This document shows positions 61,861-64,000 of a stretch of DNA of 64,000 nucleotides, piece by piece; the first letter of the stretch is position 1, and every line of letters begins with the position of its first letter. The notes under the pieces were generated by a model. The model had not been told where the DNA came from. It saw only the letters and a list, made by a program, of their open reading frames with translations, and made no database searches. The stretch is taken from NCBI GenBank assembly GCA_018398805.1, contig JAGFBZ010000855.1, positions 2,356,001-2,420,000 on the forward strand, written 5' to 3'. Made by a program: the position numbers and the translations under genes. The stretch is from Hirundichthys speculiger (taxonomy: Eukaryota > Chordata > Actinopteri > Beloniformes > Exocoetidae).

Positions 61861-63807
61861 TTGTATTGTTCAGCTCCTGTCGGTTAACAGAGAATGTAAA
61901 TCTATACACGCTGGGCTGCTGTTTATGCTCACTTCCACTTTTCATCTAACCCTGTTTTCGTTCTGCTGTCCAACCACACACACACCATTACCCGTAAGGC
62001 CACCTTCTTAAAGGGACCAGGCTGGCTCACAACATTTCTTCATTGTGAAAGAACGCGCACAACATCCTGTGATGTTTCCACAATTTTTTCTTGATTTTTT
62101 AAATTATATTATATATTTCTTAAAAATCTGCAAATTACTAAACATGCATGTGGAATAACTTGATTTGACAGCTTGTAGAGTTACCTTTAGCAGAGTAACT
62201 TGAAGCATTCATTTTCTGCACATTATCAGTCTTGCACATCATTATATAGGAATATTGGACGAGTTGTTCACATTTTTTGTTTATTAATTCATAAAGTGCT
62301 TTTGATTAACACGACCTGGCTGCTACTTCCCCTCTCAATATTTTTCTTTAAGGCCTTATACAGAAATCATTTGAGCCGAGAGAGGGTATATTTTATTTTT
62401 TAAATTATCTTTTTACTGCTTAATATTTAATCTTTTTTCAACATTTTTGATATCTTAATCGTTCATACATTCCACTCCAAGGACAATGATAAAATATTTG
62501 GAGCTGGCCTTTTGGAAAATTTTCTGCTCTTCTGCAGTGCCTTTTTAATCATGTCTAGGCTCTACAAAGCACCTTACAAAGTGTTTCGCATTCATCCATT
62601 CAAACACTGACACATGCTCCGGCACCCGAGTCACAACTATTTCTGTTTTTACTGTTAACAGACCTGTGATCTCATGAAGTTTAGCTGTTATGCAGCAGCA
62701 TACCTGTACAATGTATATGTTTATAATGTGAGTTGTGTGCTATGAAACATACAGATATGGTGATCTAATAATTTTAATACTGATTTATCGGTTTTTGTAA
62801 CTAGACAGAGAAGCATTATAGTTGCAGGCTCTGGCCCAGGGGGAGCGTTATTTCAATATTTGTATATCTTACTTTATTAGTAATGGACGTTGCTTTAATA
62901 AGGCAATCAATCAACCATTAACAAATGCACTGACTACGATGGAGGTGCAAAGTGAATTTAATCTCCCAAGTTGTATACAAAATCAGAGAGGTCATTACTC
63001 GCATCACAGAACGAGCTGATGCTGGAATGAAATCCAGAGATTACCACTTTTAACAATCGTCTAAAAAACAACGGAACCTTGAGATAATTTCTCTAGATGA
63101 CTACGTGTCCTAAACACATGCGATGATGGAGGCTGTCTGGTAAACAGGAGTAAGATACCCAACATATCTACATTCCAGAGGAAAAGTCACAGACGCATAA
63201 AATAGCATTTTTCAAACAATAAGGTCTCGCTGACCCAAATGCCACTTTTCTCTTACAGGGAGCCCAGCTGTCTCTCTCACAGCTCCAAGGCCTTGAGATG
63301 TCCTTAAGGATCGATCCAGCACTGTCTGTAATCTTTCTGCTTATGCATACATTTATTGTGATATCCCTGTCTGATCTCTTGCATTGCGATGGAATTCAAC
63401 TTCATGAAAACTAAAGCGCCTCAAGTCTTTAATTTTTCACTTTGAGATATAGTCACAAAGACACGGATAAATACAATGAATTTATTTTTCCCCAACATGA
63501 AAAGTGCAGGATGACTTCCATTAATTTTTTTTAACCCAACCTGCAGAGGCCCAGGTATTTGCACATCTTTCATGTCTTGAACAAAAAGTCAAAATGAAGA
63601 TGCTGTTTTATCATGTCTTCAATCTTCTCTGGTGTAAGAATACTCATATTTGCTGTTGCTGAGATACAAATGTCAAATTAAACACTCTGGAAACTGTGGA
63701 ACAATTCTCTACAAAAATTCCCTACACTCCTTTACAGATGCTTATGTATGACACATACACAAACCTTAACACACATCACTACTTTAAGCCATTAAAATTT
63801 TGTTTTG

Positions 63808-63950
63808 TTTAAGATTTTATGGCTCGAGTGGCCTTCCTTCACAGTGAGAGAGACAGGAAAGTGAGGCAGAGAGAGAGAGAGAATGCAGGATGGATCCTCT
63901 ATACATGCGCCACCTGCTTAAACTACCCAGCAGCCCTAAAATCAAAGTGT
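63808..63950. repeat. SINE-like repeat near the right edge
   Basis: TTTATGGCTCGAGTGGCCTTC, then GAGAGAGACAGGAAAGTGAGGC, a GA-run, and 'atgcgccacctgcttaaactacccagcagccc'. The order (AGTGGCxTT, GAGACAGGAAAG, then the tRNA-like CACxGCxTxAACxxCxxxGC) follows a common fish SINE style. Diverged; pattern memory only. Confidence 0.4.
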
Positions 63951-64000
63951 TTTTAAGTTAAATATTTTTTACCTTTCATGGAAATGCCATTTTTAAATTA

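Larger units (their letters stand above)
59896..64000. other. downstream intergenic stretch
   Basis: No exon was recognised. Open frames lack family motifs. Repeat-like pieces occur at 61531-61860 and 63808-63950. In human AGPAT4 lies convergent beyond MAP3K4; I cannot identify its coding exons here. Confidence 0.45.

Noticed and set aside
1..64000. CRISPR arrays, bacterial operons, tRNA or rRNA genes
   Set aside because: No regularly spaced direct repeats and no recognisable RNA gene was seen; the DNA is vertebrate nuclear sequence.

Overview
The window is vertebrate nuclear DNA, almost certainly from a teleost fish. It has small GT-AG exons, long AT-rich introns and a typical fish mobile-element load: Tc1/mariner, hAT, PIF/Harbinger, L2-type LINE and RTE-type LINE remnants. 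The species cannot be fixed from the sequence. Three host genes are supported; the rest is intron, intergenic DNA and decayed transposons.

Left part (1 to about 15.5 kb): two small minus-strand exons (13323-13214 and 13135-12921) join in phase and encode the N-terminus of a protein. By position it is probably the SLC35F3-type transporter that sits beside KCNK1 in mammals, but this name is tentative. Its next exons would lie left of the window, so positions 1-12900 would be a large intron. That stretch carries a Harbinger transposase remnant, an internally deleted Tc1 element and a second mariner remnant. A further possible first exon lies at 15527-15401.

Middle (about 20.3-31.4 kb): a complete three-exon kcnk1 (TWIK-1 two-pore potassium channel) on the minus strand, 334 aa. 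Intron 2 carries a hAT element with perfect 8-bp target duplications, and a palindromic MITE with its own 8-bp duplication is nested inside it. Between kcnk1 and the next gene lie an RTE LINE fragment split by a 175-bp hAT MITE and an L2-type LINE split by a 669-bp A-tailed insertion.

Right part (38.3-59.9 kb): map3k4 (MEKK4/MTK1, the GADD45-responsive MAP kinase kinase kinase) on the plus strand, reconstructed as 27 coding exons with consistent phases. The sequence as given has two single-base insertions, in exon 2 and in the kinase-domain exon 24. Discounting one base at each gives 1579 codons plus stop, close to the 1608 aa of human MAP3K4. One intron is clearly GC-AG and a second may be. 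kcnk1 and map3k4 are head to head, about 7.2 kb apart. They encode a leak-type K+ channel and a stress-kinase regulator, and nothing suggests a shared pathway.

I found no new biological system. The most informative items are the two map3k4 frameshifts, the GC-AG introns, the possible alternative first exon on the left, and several transposon insertions with exact target-site duplications.
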